Below are positions 46,545 through 55,492 of a DNA stretch of 64,000 nucleotides, piece by piece; position 1 is the stretch's first letter, and each line of letters starts with the position of its first letter. A model generated the notes under the pieces. That model was not told the DNA's origin, made no database searches, and saw only the letters and a program-made list of their open reading frames with translations. Source of the stretch: Cyclobacteriaceae bacterium (lineage in GTDB: Bacteria > Bacteroidota > Bacteroidia > Cytophagales > Cyclobacteriaceae); NCBI GenBank assembly GCA_020436165.1, contig JAGQYI010000030.1:1-64000 (forward strand), given 5' to 3'. A program made the translations under genes and the position numbers.

Positions 46545-46580
46545 TTTACAACAAAATATGTTGTAAAAATAAATTACAAC
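46545..46580. promoter_or_regulatory. Candidate operator upstream of the SatD-like gene
   Basis: A perfect 9-bp inverted repeat TTTACAACA-AAATA-TGTTGTAAA (46545-46567) plus a third half-site TTACAAC at 46574-46580, 26 to 61 nt upstream of the SatD-like start. Three half-sites in one place fit a dimeric regulator with a further weak site. Probably bound by the HTH of the SatD-like protein itself (inference). Confidence 0.55.
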
Positions 46581-46600
46581 TAAATAAGATGTTTTTAATA

Positions 46601-47884
46601 TCAATTATTTCGAGCTAACCCTTTTTTATACGCTTCAATTGCCCTTTCCCTTGCCATTTTATGCTCTACCATGGGTTGCGGGTAATCAAACTCATTTAAT
46701 TCTGGCACCCATTTTTTAATGTATTCCATCTTGGGGTCAAACTTTTTAATTTGCTCAGTAGGGTTAAATACCCTGAAGTAGGGAGCAGCATCGCAACCGG
46801 TACCTGCCGACCACTGCCAGTTGCCATTATTAGAGGCCAGTTCGTAATCCAGCAGCTTTTCAGCAAAGTAGGCTTCACCCCAGCGCCAGTCAATGAGTAG
46901 ATGCTTACATAAAAAGCTGGCAACCACCATACGTACCCGATTATGCATATAGCCTGTTTGGTTCAATTGCCGCATGCCTGCATCTACCATCGGGTAGCCT
47001 GTTTGGCCTTTACACCATTTGTCAAATTCAGCTTCGTTATTTCGCCATTCAATACCGTTGTACTGAGGCTTAAAATTGCTATCCACTACATGAGGGAAGT
47101 GGAATAAAATCTGCATAAAGAATTCCCGCCAGATCAGTTCACTTAAAAAAGTAGCATCCGATTTTTTTAGCTGAGCTATAATTTGGCGAACACTTACGGT
47201 ACCAAACCGCAGGTGCGGGCTTAAATACGAGGTAGCATCCCTGGCAGGGAAGTTCCGGGTGCTAGCATAATCATCTATTTGATTTAGCTGATATGGCTTC
47301 ACCTCTATATCTGAAGACGTAAAGCCCAATTCTTTTAAAGAAGGAAAATTGAATGTTTGTTGAACAAAATCACCCTTACTGGTACGGGGCTTAATTTCTT
47401 CTCGATTAAAATGGCTCAACCACTTGTTTTTGTAAGGGGTGTAAACCGTATAAGGTTTACCATCGTCTTTTACCACTTCGCTCTCTTCAAAAATCACCTG
47501 ATCTTTAAAAAAATGAAGATCAATATCCTTTTTCTTTAAAAGCTTTTTAACGGCCGAGTCCCTTTTTGAGGCATAAGGTTCGTAATCTTTGTTGGTGTAA
47601 GCAGTTGCAATATCGTACTCTTCTAAAAGCTTCTTCCAGACTTCCTCAGGTTTGCCTTTCAGGCATAAAAGAGAGCTGCCTTGCTCTTTTAACTTTTGGT
47701 CGATAGACTCAAGGGTGCGGTGGATAAAACTAACCCGAGCATCATTTTCAGGTAGTTCTTCGAGTATGTTAGCATCAAAAATAAAGATGGGCAGCACCGG
47801 TTTGCCCGATTCAAGCGCATGATTCAATGCGGTGTTGTCTTCCAGGCGGAGGTCTCTTCGTAACCAAAAAACAGCTACTTTCAT
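46601..47884 (-). CDS. Cryptochrome/photolyase family protein (class I CPD photolyase-like)
   Basis: 427 residues. An N-terminal photolyase domain (VAVFWLRRDLRLEDN) with antenna-binding Rossmann fold, then the FAD domain: LRFGTVSVRQI, IWREFFMQILFHFP, GQTGYPMVDAGMRQL, WRWGEAYFAEKLLDYELASNNGNWQW and FRVFNPTEQ. The WxxxxASNNGNWQW-type substrate pocket favours CPD repair. Starts at ATG 47884, one base from the stop of the SRPBCC gene; an in-frame ATG at 47905 would overlap it and is rejected. Confidence 0.92.
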   Translation of the reverse strand: MKVAVFWLRRDLRLEDNTALNHALESGKPVLPIFIFDANILEELPENDARVSFIHRTLESIDQKLKEQGSSLLCLKGKPEEVWKKLLEEYDIATAYTNKDYEPYASKRDSAVKKLLKKKDIDLHFFKDQVIFEESEVVKDDGKPYTVYTPYKNKWLSHFNREEIKPRTSKGDFVQQTFNFPSLKELGFTSSDIEVKPYQLNQIDDYASTRNFPARDATSYLSPHLRFGTVSVRQIIAQLKKSDATFLSELIWREFFMQILFHFPHVVDSNFKPQYNGIEWRNNEAEFDKWCKGQTGYPMVDAGMRQLNQTGYMHNRVRMVVASFLCKHLLIDWRWGEAYFAEKLLDYELASNNGNWQWSAGTGCDAAPYFRVFNPTEQIKKFDPKMEYIKKWVPELNEFDYPQPMVEHKMARERAIEAYKKGLARNN

Positions 47885-47885
47885 A

Positions 47886-48356
47886 TCAGGAATTAAATTC
47901 GCCAAAAATCTTAATTACCGCTTGTCTGCGGTAATCAAATATTTCCTGTAATTTTTTACGAATGGTTAAGCCATTGGCAATGCTGCCTAAAAAGCCCATT
48001 GGCGGCTGGTAGGTCACCAGATCGGTCATGAGTGTGCCTCCTTCAATAGGAAATACTTTATGCTCATGATGCCATATTTTATAGGGACCGGAGCGCTGCT
48101 CATCCACAAAATATTCTTTATCACGCACATGGGTTATTTCAGTTACCCAGGTCATTTTAATTCCTAAGAGTGGGCTTACTTTGTAGGTAATGATCATACC
48201 TGGATACATTTTATCGGACAAATGTTCTGTGGTAATATCAAATCCCATGTAATCAGGAGTGATTTCCTTTAGATTTTTGGGCGAAGAAATAAAATTCCAA
48301 ATCTTGTCAATACCTGCCGGTATTTTTTGCTCTGCGTAAAATTGATAAACTGCCAT
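47886..48356 (-). CDS. SRPBCC (START/Bet v1-like) family protein
   Basis: 156 residues with the SRPBCC helix-grip fold: IPAGIDKIWNFISSPKNLKEITPDYMGF at the front, then beta strands and the long C-terminal helix with RKKLQEIFDYRRQAVIKIFG. Members of the CDC-like ligand-binding group occur beside photolyases and short-chain dehydrogenases in many bacteria. The longer frame (start 48404) overlaps the upstream methyltransferase by 17 nt. Confidence 0.82.
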   Translation of the reverse strand: MAVYQFYAEQKIPAGIDKIWNFISSPKNLKEITPDYMGFDITTEHLSDKMYPGMIITYKVSPLLGIKMTWVTEITHVRDKEYFVDEQRSGPYKIWHHEHKVFPIEGGTLMTDLVTYQPPMGFLGSIANGLTIRKKLQEIFDYRRQAVIKIFGEFNS

Positions 48357-48387
48357 ATTTTCAAGTATAAAAAATGATAAACGAAAC

Positions 48388-48987
48388 TTAACGCTTTTGT
48401 CCAATAAATCTGACCACAGAAGCAGGTCCTATATGATAGCGTCCTTCATTCAATTCAATTTCGTTTTCTTCAAGAACTAGTAGGTTAAGCTCTTTAAAGT
48501 CGTTCTGGATTTCTTCGAGCGAAAAAAGCATGTCCAGATTCCTGGGGCCTCCGGAAGGATACTTGAGTTGATTTTTACTGAATCCTTCTAGGATAATAAG
48601 CCCACCAGGCCTGAGAAGCTTACAAAATTGCGTATGATAGGATTCACGCAGAATGGCAGGGAAATGTGCAAAAACCAACCCTACAGCATCAAATGAGTCA
48701 GGCGCCAGATCAATTTGTTCCATTGTTCCGGTCAGGTAGTTTAATTCTACCTGATTGGCTTTAGCAAGTTTAATGGCCTTGTTTCGTGCTTCCTCACTCA
48801 TATCAAAAGCAGTAACACTAAGTCCTGTTTTAGCTGCATAAACCGCATTACGGCCCTCACCTTCGGCCGGCATCAGTATGTTTCCTTTTGGCTGATAGCT
48901 ATCCAGCTGTTCTTTAAAGAATTTATTTGGTGATGTACCATAGGCATATTCCTCCTGTCCGTATCGTTCGTTCCAGAACTCTTTCAT
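48388..48987 (-). CDS. Class I SAM-dependent methyltransferase
   Basis: 199 residues. SAM motif I is ILMPAEGEGRNAVYAAKTG (about 35-53) with acidic end of strand 2 in VTAFDMSEEA, then AVGLVFAHFPA (motif IV region). Resembles small TehB/UbiE-like methyltransferases of this phylum often encoded with photolyase genes. Substrate unknown. Sits in a minus-strand run: GH31, methyltransferase, SRPBCC, photolyase. Confidence 0.83.
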   Translation of the reverse strand: MKEFWNERYGQEEYAYGTSPNKFFKEQLDSYQPKGNILMPAEGEGRNAVYAAKTGLSVTAFDMSEEARNKAIKLAKANQVELNYLTGTMEQIDLAPDSFDAVGLVFAHFPAILRESYHTQFCKLLRPGGLIILEGFSKNQLKYPSGGPRNLDMLFSLEEIQNDFKELNLLVLEENEIELNEGRYHIGPASVVRFIGQKR

Positions 48988-48990
48988 CGG

Positions 48991-51399
48991 CTACAATTTA
49001 ATGGATATTGGAACAGGTAGCCCTTCTACCCATTTTACAGAAACTTGCACCGTACTGTTCATTTCATTCCAATTAATGGGTATTTTCTTTCCCGCTAATT
49101 TAACCTTCTTAGGTTTTTGTGAAATGTTATGCACAATAAGGTCGATGGTACGAGTATGGAATGTATAGTTTTCTCCAACAGTTGCATTCAATACAAACTC
49201 CAATTGCTTGTTATCATAGGTACTCTCAAACTTAAGAAGCTCATACTTCCCATTTTCAAAATCGTTAGGAGTCTCGCCATCATCATCATACAATTCATCT
49301 GAACTGTAACTTACAGATTTATCGAAATAGTAATTGAGGGTAAGTTGGGATGTTGAATAGTCTTTTGTGCTTTGCACAACATCTGCCATTGGAATAAAGG
49401 AGCCACCCCGAACAAATACTGGAATATGGTCGTTGGTTAATGTAATACTTTCAGTTGTTCCCCCTTTGTATTCCGAACCAGTATAAAAATCAAACCAGTT
49501 GCTGGTGGTTGGGAAGTACACCTGCTTTTCTTTTTGGCCTTGATCCAGAACAGGAGAAACCAACAGGTTGTCGCCCCACAGGTACGTATCCGAAACCTCG
49601 TAAAGTTTTTTATTATCGGGTTCTTCAAAGAAAAGAGGACGCATCAAAGGAATTCCGGTTTGATTGTTTTCAAATGCCGTGGTGTAGTTATAAGGAATGA
49701 ACTTGTAGCGTAATTCAATTGCCTGCTTGGCAAGTTCCATGGTTTTAGCATCGTGGAAGACCGGTTCAGGAGCAATATGTTCCTGTGCATGTGGGCGGAA
49801 AATGGGTTGGAAAACACCATACTGAAGCCAACGCGTATAAAGCTCAGGATCGAACACTTCACCTCCTGCAAAACCGCCAAGATCGGAATGGGTAAAACCG
49901 ATGCCCTGCAGGCCCATTCCCAGAGCAAGCTCTGGTTGCGGTTTCAAGCCACCCCAGCTTCGGCTTACATCACCTGTCCAGGGAATAATGCCATAATGCT
50001 GTGAACCGGGAGCACCTGCCCGCATCAGAATAAATGGTCGTTGATCAGGGAAGTCCTTTTGATACCCTTCGTATACCATTTTGGTCCAGGTATGGCCATA
50101 CACATTGTGCACCATATCGGCACTGCCCACCACATGCTGCAGCTTAGCCGGGTGTACTTCAGGTTCGCCCAGGTCTCCCCACCAACCGCCAACGCCTCGT
50201 TTGGTAAGTCCTTTGTATATGTTCCAAAACCAATCTTGTGCTTCTGGTTTAAATATGTCGATCAAGCCTGTATGGCCAAAGTAGAAATCAAACTCAAAGG
50301 GATTCCCAATGGAATCGGTGCCCAATATTTTATTATCAACTGCCTCTTGCCAACGGTTGGAGGTTGTTAGGATAAATGGCTCGGTAACCAAAATAGTTTT
50401 AATGCCCTTGGCTCTAAAATCAGCAATCATCTTATCAGGAGTAGGGAAAGAGTCCTTTAAAAAGGCCAGATTGCCCATAGAGCCAAAAATGTCAGGGCCA
50501 AACCAATAAATATCAATGATAACTGCGTCAAGAGGTATTTTGTCATCGATAAATTTCTGAACAGTTTCGCGGGTTTCTTTTTCGGTATGGTAGCCAAACC
50601 GACTCGAGAAATTGCCGAGTGCCCAGCGAGGCAAGAGCGGCTGCTTTCCGGTAAGACTGGTATAGGCATCCAGCAGCTCCGGCCAGGAGTTACCAGCCAC
50701 TATCTGGTAGGTCATTCGCCCGGCAATGGTCTCGTAGGTCATGGTGTTGGTTCTGGCACTGTCCAAATCGAGGTAGCCAATAGGGGCATTGTCAAAAAGC
50801 ACAGCATAGCGTTTAGAGGAAACCACTAATGGCATGGTATAATTCATAAGCTCTGAATGGGTGGTGTAGCCATAATGGGCTCGATTGTATAGTTGCAATC
50901 TGTAGCCCCGATGGTTCATTCCCAGCACACGCTCGCCACCTCCATAAAGCACTTCGGTACTATCCAGATTGAACTGAAGCGTTTTATATTTTTCAGTTTT
51001 TACATACCCTTCTTTTTCAGAAACAAGGTATTCATCTCCAAGAAAATACGAAATTTTAAATGGGCTTTTGTTTATTACTGCAACCAAACCAGGCGTGCTG
51101 ATCTTTAAGTTGTTTTCAGAATCACTAATATTAGTCTCTGTTTTTTGGCCAGGAGTTAAAACTACCATGTACGAATGAGGGTCAAAGCTTTCTCCGGTTG
51201 GGATAAATGAGGTTTCCATGATCTTATCCGAATAGGGCTTGATCCGATAGGTTCCATCATTTACATATATCTCAATATGATCATCCTTTTGGCTAAAGCC
51301 TTTGTAAATACGCTGGCTGTTTTGGCCAAATACGGAAAATGTGAGGATGGAATAAAAAAGGGCAAAGGGATAAAAAAGTCTGAATGATTTCGTATTCAT
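48991..51399 (-). CDS. Secreted glycoside hydrolase family 31 (alpha-glucosidase-like)
   Basis: 802 residues with a signal peptide (ends near SVFGQ, residue 26). N-terminal beta-sandwich (about 40-240), then a TIM barrel with the GH31 nucleophile D409 in GGWWGDLGEPE and acid/base D477 in WTGDVSRSW; YWFGPDIFG and MGLQGIGFTHSDLGGF are also typical. The C-terminal beta domains (about 620-802) hold the EYKGGTTESI region. Retaining exo-glycosidase; alpha-glucosidase, alpha-xylosidase or sulfoquinovosidase activity cannot be told apart. Located in the periplasm or outside. Confidence 0.92.
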   Translation of the reverse strand: MNTKSFRLFYPFALFYSILTFSVFGQNSQRIYKGFSQKDDHIEIYVNDGTYRIKPYSDKIMETSFIPTGESFDPHSYMVVLTPGQKTETNISDSENNLKISTPGLVAVINKSPFKISYFLGDEYLVSEKEGYVKTEKYKTLQFNLDSTEVLYGGGERVLGMNHRGYRLQLYNRAHYGYTTHSELMNYTMPLVVSSKRYAVLFDNAPIGYLDLDSARTNTMTYETIAGRMTYQIVAGNSWPELLDAYTSLTGKQPLLPRWALGNFSSRFGYHTEKETRETVQKFIDDKIPLDAVIIDIYWFGPDIFGSMGNLAFLKDSFPTPDKMIADFRAKGIKTILVTEPFILTTSNRWQEAVDNKILGTDSIGNPFEFDFYFGHTGLIDIFKPEAQDWFWNIYKGLTKRGVGGWWGDLGEPEVHPAKLQHVVGSADMVHNVYGHTWTKMVYEGYQKDFPDQRPFILMRAGAPGSQHYGIIPWTGDVSRSWGGLKPQPELALGMGLQGIGFTHSDLGGFAGGEVFDPELYTRWLQYGVFQPIFRPHAQEHIAPEPVFHDAKTMELAKQAIELRYKFIPYNYTTAFENNQTGIPLMRPLFFEEPDNKKLYEVSDTYLWGDNLLVSPVLDQGQKEKQVYFPTTSNWFDFYTGSEYKGGTTESITLTNDHIPVFVRGGSFIPMADVVQSTKDYSTSQLTLNYYFDKSVSYSSDELYDDDGETPNDFENGKYELLKFESTYDNKQLEFVLNATVGENYTFHTRTIDLIVHNISQKPKKVKLAGKKIPINWNEMNSTVQVSVKWVEGLPVPISIKL

Positions 51400-51745
51400 A
51401 ATCCGAATTAGTTGTGAACTTCAAATCTGCTTAATTTTTTTCTCTTACTTTCTACCTTGTTGAAGAAAGTAAACAAGAATCTAAAATTCACATTAGAAGA
51501 TATGAATTATTTGCAGCTAATTAATTCTCAGAATTAAACAATCTCTATTCAAATTAAAACAAGGTAAGGAGATTTGTGGCTGCTAACATAATTGCATAAT
51601 AATTATTTCAAATAAAATTATATGGCTACCATTGCTTTACACTATTCAAAAAGTAAAACAGTAAAGCCTATTACATAAACACAAATTGAATTATTATAGT
51701 CCTGTTCAATATTTACCTTCTTAACTATTATTAAACAAACTATGT
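51400..51745. other. Gene-free spacer
   Basis: 346 AT-rich nt between divergent genes. I see no reading frame of note and no clear TAnnTTTG box. The one structure is TTACTTTC/GAAAGTAA (51445-51452 with 65-72) interleaved with CTTGTT/AACAAG (51456-51461 with 72-77), near the GH31 5' end. Confidence 0.6.
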
Positions 51746-52498
51746 ATGAAGTTAAAGTTTCTTATAAAAAGTTGGCACTATGTCGCTTTAATAAGCCTTG
51801 GAGTCTGTTTTAGCTATTCTGACAGTTACGCTCAGGATGTAGATGAGACAACTGCCAGAGGCGGATTGGCGATTGGGGCAAAAATTGGAGTAAATCTCAA
51901 CCAATTTTCACAGCCCGGAACAAATATAGGAACCAATGTCGGTGGCTTTGCCCGATACCAGATTCTCGATTTCCTTGATGTGCAGGGCGAGCTTGTTTAC
52001 AGTCTTGAAGGAGGTGGCAGGCAAGAGTTTTATCGTGATATGTACATTGGTGGGTATGATGGCCCCATTTCTGATATTTATTACATCAACAGAAGTATTT
52101 ACCTGCATAATATTGAGATTCCGGTTTCTGCCAGGCTTACGCTACCTGAATTAAATACAGGTTCTATCGTTCCTAAATTTATTGTTGGAGGCAGCTATTC
52201 ATTTAATCTGGCAGCTTTTGAATCGAATGATAAAGTAATTTATTTTAATGATGGAACAAGCGGACTTGTTTCAAACACGCGGGAGAACGTAAGAGGCGAT
52301 TACTTCCCTCATAATTTCAGCGCTCATGTAGGCATGGCTCTAGATTTTGCCCTTACCAATGGAAATGTTTTTACCATGGAAATACGATACCGCCAGGGAT
52401 TTAATAATCTGAATCAGGTAAGCACAATCATTTCAGAAATTACAGATAAGTTGCATTCTGCTACACTTAGCATCAACTTCTCTTACAGAATATTTTAA
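51746..52498 (+). CDS. PorT-like outer-membrane beta-barrel protein
   Basis: 250 residues. Signal peptide with start MKLKFLIKSWHYVALISLGV and cleavage near DSYAQ. Then barrel strands with alternating aromatics: GGLAIGAKIGVNLNQFSQPG, GGFARYQILDFLDVQGELVYS, KFIVGGSYSFNL, and a C-terminal strand ATLSINFSYRIF ending in Phe. This is the outer-membrane-protein beta-barrel_2 (PorT) type. 28 nt before the lipoprotein gene, so both likely form an operon and may assemble together. Confidence 0.8.
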   Translation: MKLKFLIKSWHYVALISLGVCFSYSDSYAQDVDETTARGGLAIGAKIGVNLNQFSQPGTNIGTNVGGFARYQILDFLDVQGELVYSLEGGGRQEFYRDMYIGGYDGPISDIYYINRSIYLHNIEIPVSARLTLPELNTGSIVPKFIVGGSYSFNLAAFESNDKVIYFNDGTSGLVSNTRENVRGDYFPHNFSAHVGMALDFALTNGNVFTMEIRYRQGFNNLNQVSTIISEITDKLHSATLSINFSYRIF

Positions 52499-52526
52499 TT
52501 AATCGAACTGACTAAAAAACAATAAA

Positions 52527-54824
52527 ATGAAAAATTTAAGCGGACTACTTTTCGCAATTATAACCGTAATTGGATTGGGATATTTAGCTACGTCCTGTAA
52601 CGATAAGTTTTCAGAAGAAGACCTCCTGAAACTACAACTTCAATACGGGAATGAGCAGGATTCTCTGAATGCTGCCAAAGCACTGGAGGCATTGAATGCT
52701 GCTGGTGAAATGGTTAGCTTTCAGGTAAAAGTTGTAGATACAGATGGAGAGGCAGTAGAAGGCGCAGATGTAACCCTTGCTGCAGCGGCCGATGGAGGAA
52801 CGGTAGATAACCAGACTTTAACAACAGACGCTAACGGAAAAGTTTATTTTGACAAGGTTGTAATTGGAGGCAACACAATGACAATTAGTAGTGCTGATAT
52901 TATAGATGCAACACTTGCACTGGATTTTGGAGAAATTGAAAGTGATAAACATTATATAAATGTTGATGGGAATATTGTGCCAACACCGGTAGTTGAGAAT
53001 GCGATTATAACTGTTCTTTCTACAACAACGGCCACAGCAACAGTAAAAGGGAATGTAATGATTGAAACAGATGTGACGAATGCAACTAGCGAGGTGCCTC
53101 AGGATTTAATGCTAAGTGCAAACTTTAATGATCAATTAGTTATAGAGGGTTCTATTCCAATAGTTTATTTTCTATCAAATAATGAAAATTTGAATGGCGC
53201 CACAATTGGCTCAGCAATTGTAGACAATACCACCGGTGATTATAGCATGACAGTTCCGGCTGGAGTTAAATTTAATGTTACTATACCTAATATCTCTGCC
53301 ATGCAGCATATTGCAGTAGATAGGGTAAATAATATTGATTTGGATCGTCCTGAGTACAGGGATGTGAATGCTAACTTTGGGCCAAACTATAGCATTTTCA
53401 ATTATAGTTCTGACTATTATGATATCAGGAATATTAATGGTGTTAGAATAGTGTTTGATCAGCCAGCACCTTCCGGAAATGGATTTACGCTTTCAGGTTT
53501 TGAGAAAGTTGGAAGAAATCTAAATATGGATGTTAGTAGTGTAGGAACGGTTTTAACAAGAAAATTTGTATATAATAATGCTGTTTATCAATTTACAACT
53601 TTAGGAATAAATTATCAGAGTACACCAACAGTAATTATTACTGATCCTACCGGTACAACAGCAACTGCTGAGGCAGAAATTGAGTTTGTTACTAACTCTA
53701 TAACAGTAATCACCCCTGAAACAGGCCTGTCTGCATCCAGCAATTATTATATAAATATTGCATATACTGATATGAGCGATGTGGATCATAACGTGGTTGG
53801 GTTTTGGGTAACGAGTAATGCTTCCGGAGAAATTACACAAACTGAAATAAATGATGGTTTTGCCGATGCCGTGTCTGGAAATGATAATGGATTTGGTACA
53901 AATTGGGTGCAAATTTCTTCTCAAACAAAAGGAATGAAAGTAATTTTCCCTGGTTCTGGTAATGGAGATGGCGTTGCTTTAGTATCAATAAATGGTAGGA
54001 TTATGAGTTTAAAAATGACAAACAGTGGATCAGATTATACAAATCCTACCTTTACCTTCAGTGGAGGTGGTGCCACCACTCAGGCAGAACTTGAAACATT
54101 TGCATTTGGAACAGCATGGACATTTAATCTGGATAATTCTCAGGCAAGTGCTTACGGAGCACTTCCTAAGGATATTTATTTTGAATACCAATCGATAGGT
54201 ACTACCTCTTTTATTTACACAACAGAAAATAGTGATGACATTCGTGAATTTATTGATGGGACACTTAACACACCACTCCAGTTGATCGGAGATAATGTAC
54301 TAGCAATAAATGATTCTGGCCAAATTGTATATCAAGACCTAAGTACCAGTGTGCAATACCAAACCAATTTCTTTTCTTCAGTTGAGCCCACAGTTATTGT
54401 GGTTGAGCCTCAATCAATACCTGCTAGCGCTACCCTTCCTTATAACTTGATAAATGAAAATGGAGGGAATATCCTTGATGGTGCAGTGTTGTCAAATGTT
54501 ACTTATGGTTCAGGCTATACATATAAATTCAGTGCTTCTATCGAACCAAGTGCAATTGGAGCTCCCGGTTCAGGGGCCATTTTGAACCTTACAGGAGGTA
54601 ACTTTGGTTTAGATGGAACATACAATTGGGGAGGAGGTTATGAGATTTCAAGTGGTGGTTTAGGGTATCTTCGAGATTTGAACCAGGTAAACGGAAATTC
54701 CGGGAATGGAAATGGATATAGAAACAGAAGCTATCCAAATACATCAGTAAATCTTAGAAAAGGTGAACTAATGATTTTTAATATTGATTATGGAACTGGA
54801 GTAAGAAGTGTAGACTTTAATTAA
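52527..54824 (+). CDS. Large surface lipoprotein with Ig-like domain and GSGY-type repeats
   Basis: 765 residues, not recognised as a whole. Lipoprotein signal with lipobox LATSC at about 20-24. A short helical stretch (35-60) rich in acidic residues is followed by a carboxypeptidase-regulatory/Ig-like domain (about 64-125, VVDTDGEAVEGADVTL and TDANGKVYFDKV). At least three later stretches fit a GxxY-x-P-T repeat ending in a TATAEA-like tail: GINYQSTPTVIITDPTG (about 360), SGSDYTNPTFTFSGGG (about 500), GSGYTYKFSASIEPS (about 650). It ends NIDYGTGVRSVDFN with no sorting domain. Likely exposed on the outer membrane. Confidence 0.7.
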   Translation: MKNLSGLLFAIITVIGLGYLATSCNDKFSEEDLLKLQLQYGNEQDSLNAAKALEALNAAGEMVSFQVKVVDTDGEAVEGADVTLAAAADGGTVDNQTLTTDANGKVYFDKVVIGGNTMTISSADIIDATLALDFGEIESDKHYINVDGNIVPTPVVENAIITVLSTTTATATVKGNVMIETDVTNATSEVPQDLMLSANFNDQLVIEGSIPIVYFLSNNENLNGATIGSAIVDNTTGDYSMTVPAGVKFNVTIPNISAMQHIAVDRVNNIDLDRPEYRDVNANFGPNYSIFNYSSDYYDIRNINGVRIVFDQPAPSGNGFTLSGFEKVGRNLNMDVSSVGTVLTRKFVYNNAVYQFTTLGINYQSTPTVIITDPTGTTATAEAEIEFVTNSITVITPETGLSASSNYYINIAYTDMSDVDHNVVGFWVTSNASGEITQTEINDGFADAVSGNDNGFGTNWVQISSQTKGMKVIFPGSGNGDGVALVSINGRIMSLKMTNSGSDYTNPTFTFSGGGATTQAELETFAFGTAWTFNLDNSQASAYGALPKDIYFEYQSIGTTSFIYTTENSDDIREFIDGTLNTPLQLIGDNVLAINDSGQIVYQDLSTSVQYQTNFFSSVEPTVIVVEPQSIPASATLPYNLINENGGNILDGAVLSNVTYGSGYTYKFSASIEPSAIGAPGSGAILNLTGGNFGLDGTYNWGGGYEISSGGLGYLRDLNQVNGNSGNGNGYRNRSYPNTSVNLRKGELMIFNIDYGTGVRSVDFN

Positions 54825-54844
54825 AATTGTTAAACACTTGTAGG

Positions 54845-54872
54845 AAAGGCCGGTTGTAAACCGGCCTTTTTT
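54845..54872 (+). terminator. Terminator after the lipoprotein gene
   Basis: AAAGGCCGGTT (54845-54855) pairs perfectly with AACCGGCCTTT (54859-54869), loop GTA, then T-run. Confidence 0.9.
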
Positions 54873-54934
54873 GTTTGTTAGGAAGTTATAGATTAATAAC
54901 TATTGCGAGTCATTCCTTAACCAAAATTCTTTTC

Positions 54935-54942
54935 TATCTTTG
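54935..54942 (+). promoter_or_regulatory. -7 box of pyrR-pyrB
   Basis: TATCTTTG, the same as at rplC and rpsA, only 13 nt before the pyrR ATG, leaving a leader of fewer than 10 nt. Confidence 0.55.
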
Positions 54943-54955
54943 TCACCAGTAAGCC

Positions 54956-55492
54956 ATGCAAAAGCGATTAATACTCAATCCCGACCTGCTTTCGATCACC
55001 GTTAACCGCCTTTGCCATCAATTAATAGAAAATCACAACAATTTTGAGAATACCGTTTTGGTTGGTTTGCAACCAAGGGGTAAATTCCTGTTAGACATTA
55101 TCGTTGAACATTTGCAAGACCTTGCAGGCGTTAAGGTAACTCATGGTTACCTAGACACTACGTTTTATCGTGACGATTTCAGAAGAAGGGATACCCCCGC
55201 CAAAGCACGTGAGACCAAAATCGATTTTATTGTAGAGGGCAAAAAGGTAGTGCTTATTGATGATGTGCTCTACACCGGAAGAACGGTTAGAGCAGCTATA
55301 GATGCCCTGCTTGCCTACGGAAGACCTGAGAAAGTAGAATTGCTGGTATTGATCGATAGAAGATATTCCCGTGACTTGCCTGTAGCAGCCAATTATGTGG
55401 GAAGGAGAGTGAACACGATGGATTCACAAAAGGTGCTGGTTCAGTTAGAGCCAACAAAACAAAATAAAGTCTGGTTGATAAATGAAGAATAA
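54956..55492 (+). CDS. pyrR: PyrR: pyrimidine operon regulator / uracil phosphoribosyltransferase
   Basis: 178 residues of the type I phosphoribosyltransferase fold. The PRPP loop VVLIDDVLYTGRTVRAAIDAL (about 100-120) and the DTTFYRDDFRRR segment (about 63-74) are typical. In Firmicutes PyrR binds mRNA to attenuate pyr operons; here the short leader leaves no room for an attenuator in front of it, so UPRT activity may be its main role. Overlaps pyrB (TAATG). Confidence 0.92.
   Translation: MQKRLILNPDLLSITVNRLCHQLIENHNNFENTVLVGLQPRGKFLLDIIVEHLQDLAGVKVTHGYLDTTFYRDDFRRRDTPAKARETKIDFIVEGKKVVLIDDVLYTGRTVRAAIDALLAYGRPEKVELLVLIDRRYSRDLPVAANYVGRRVNTMDSQKVLVQLEPTKQNKVWLINEE

Noticed and set aside
51445..51477. 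Interleaved inverted repeats upstream of GH31 as a second pseudoknot
   Set aside because: One connecting loop would have zero length and another only three bases across a 6-bp stem, poor geometry; probably alternative hairpins or chance in AT-rich DNA.
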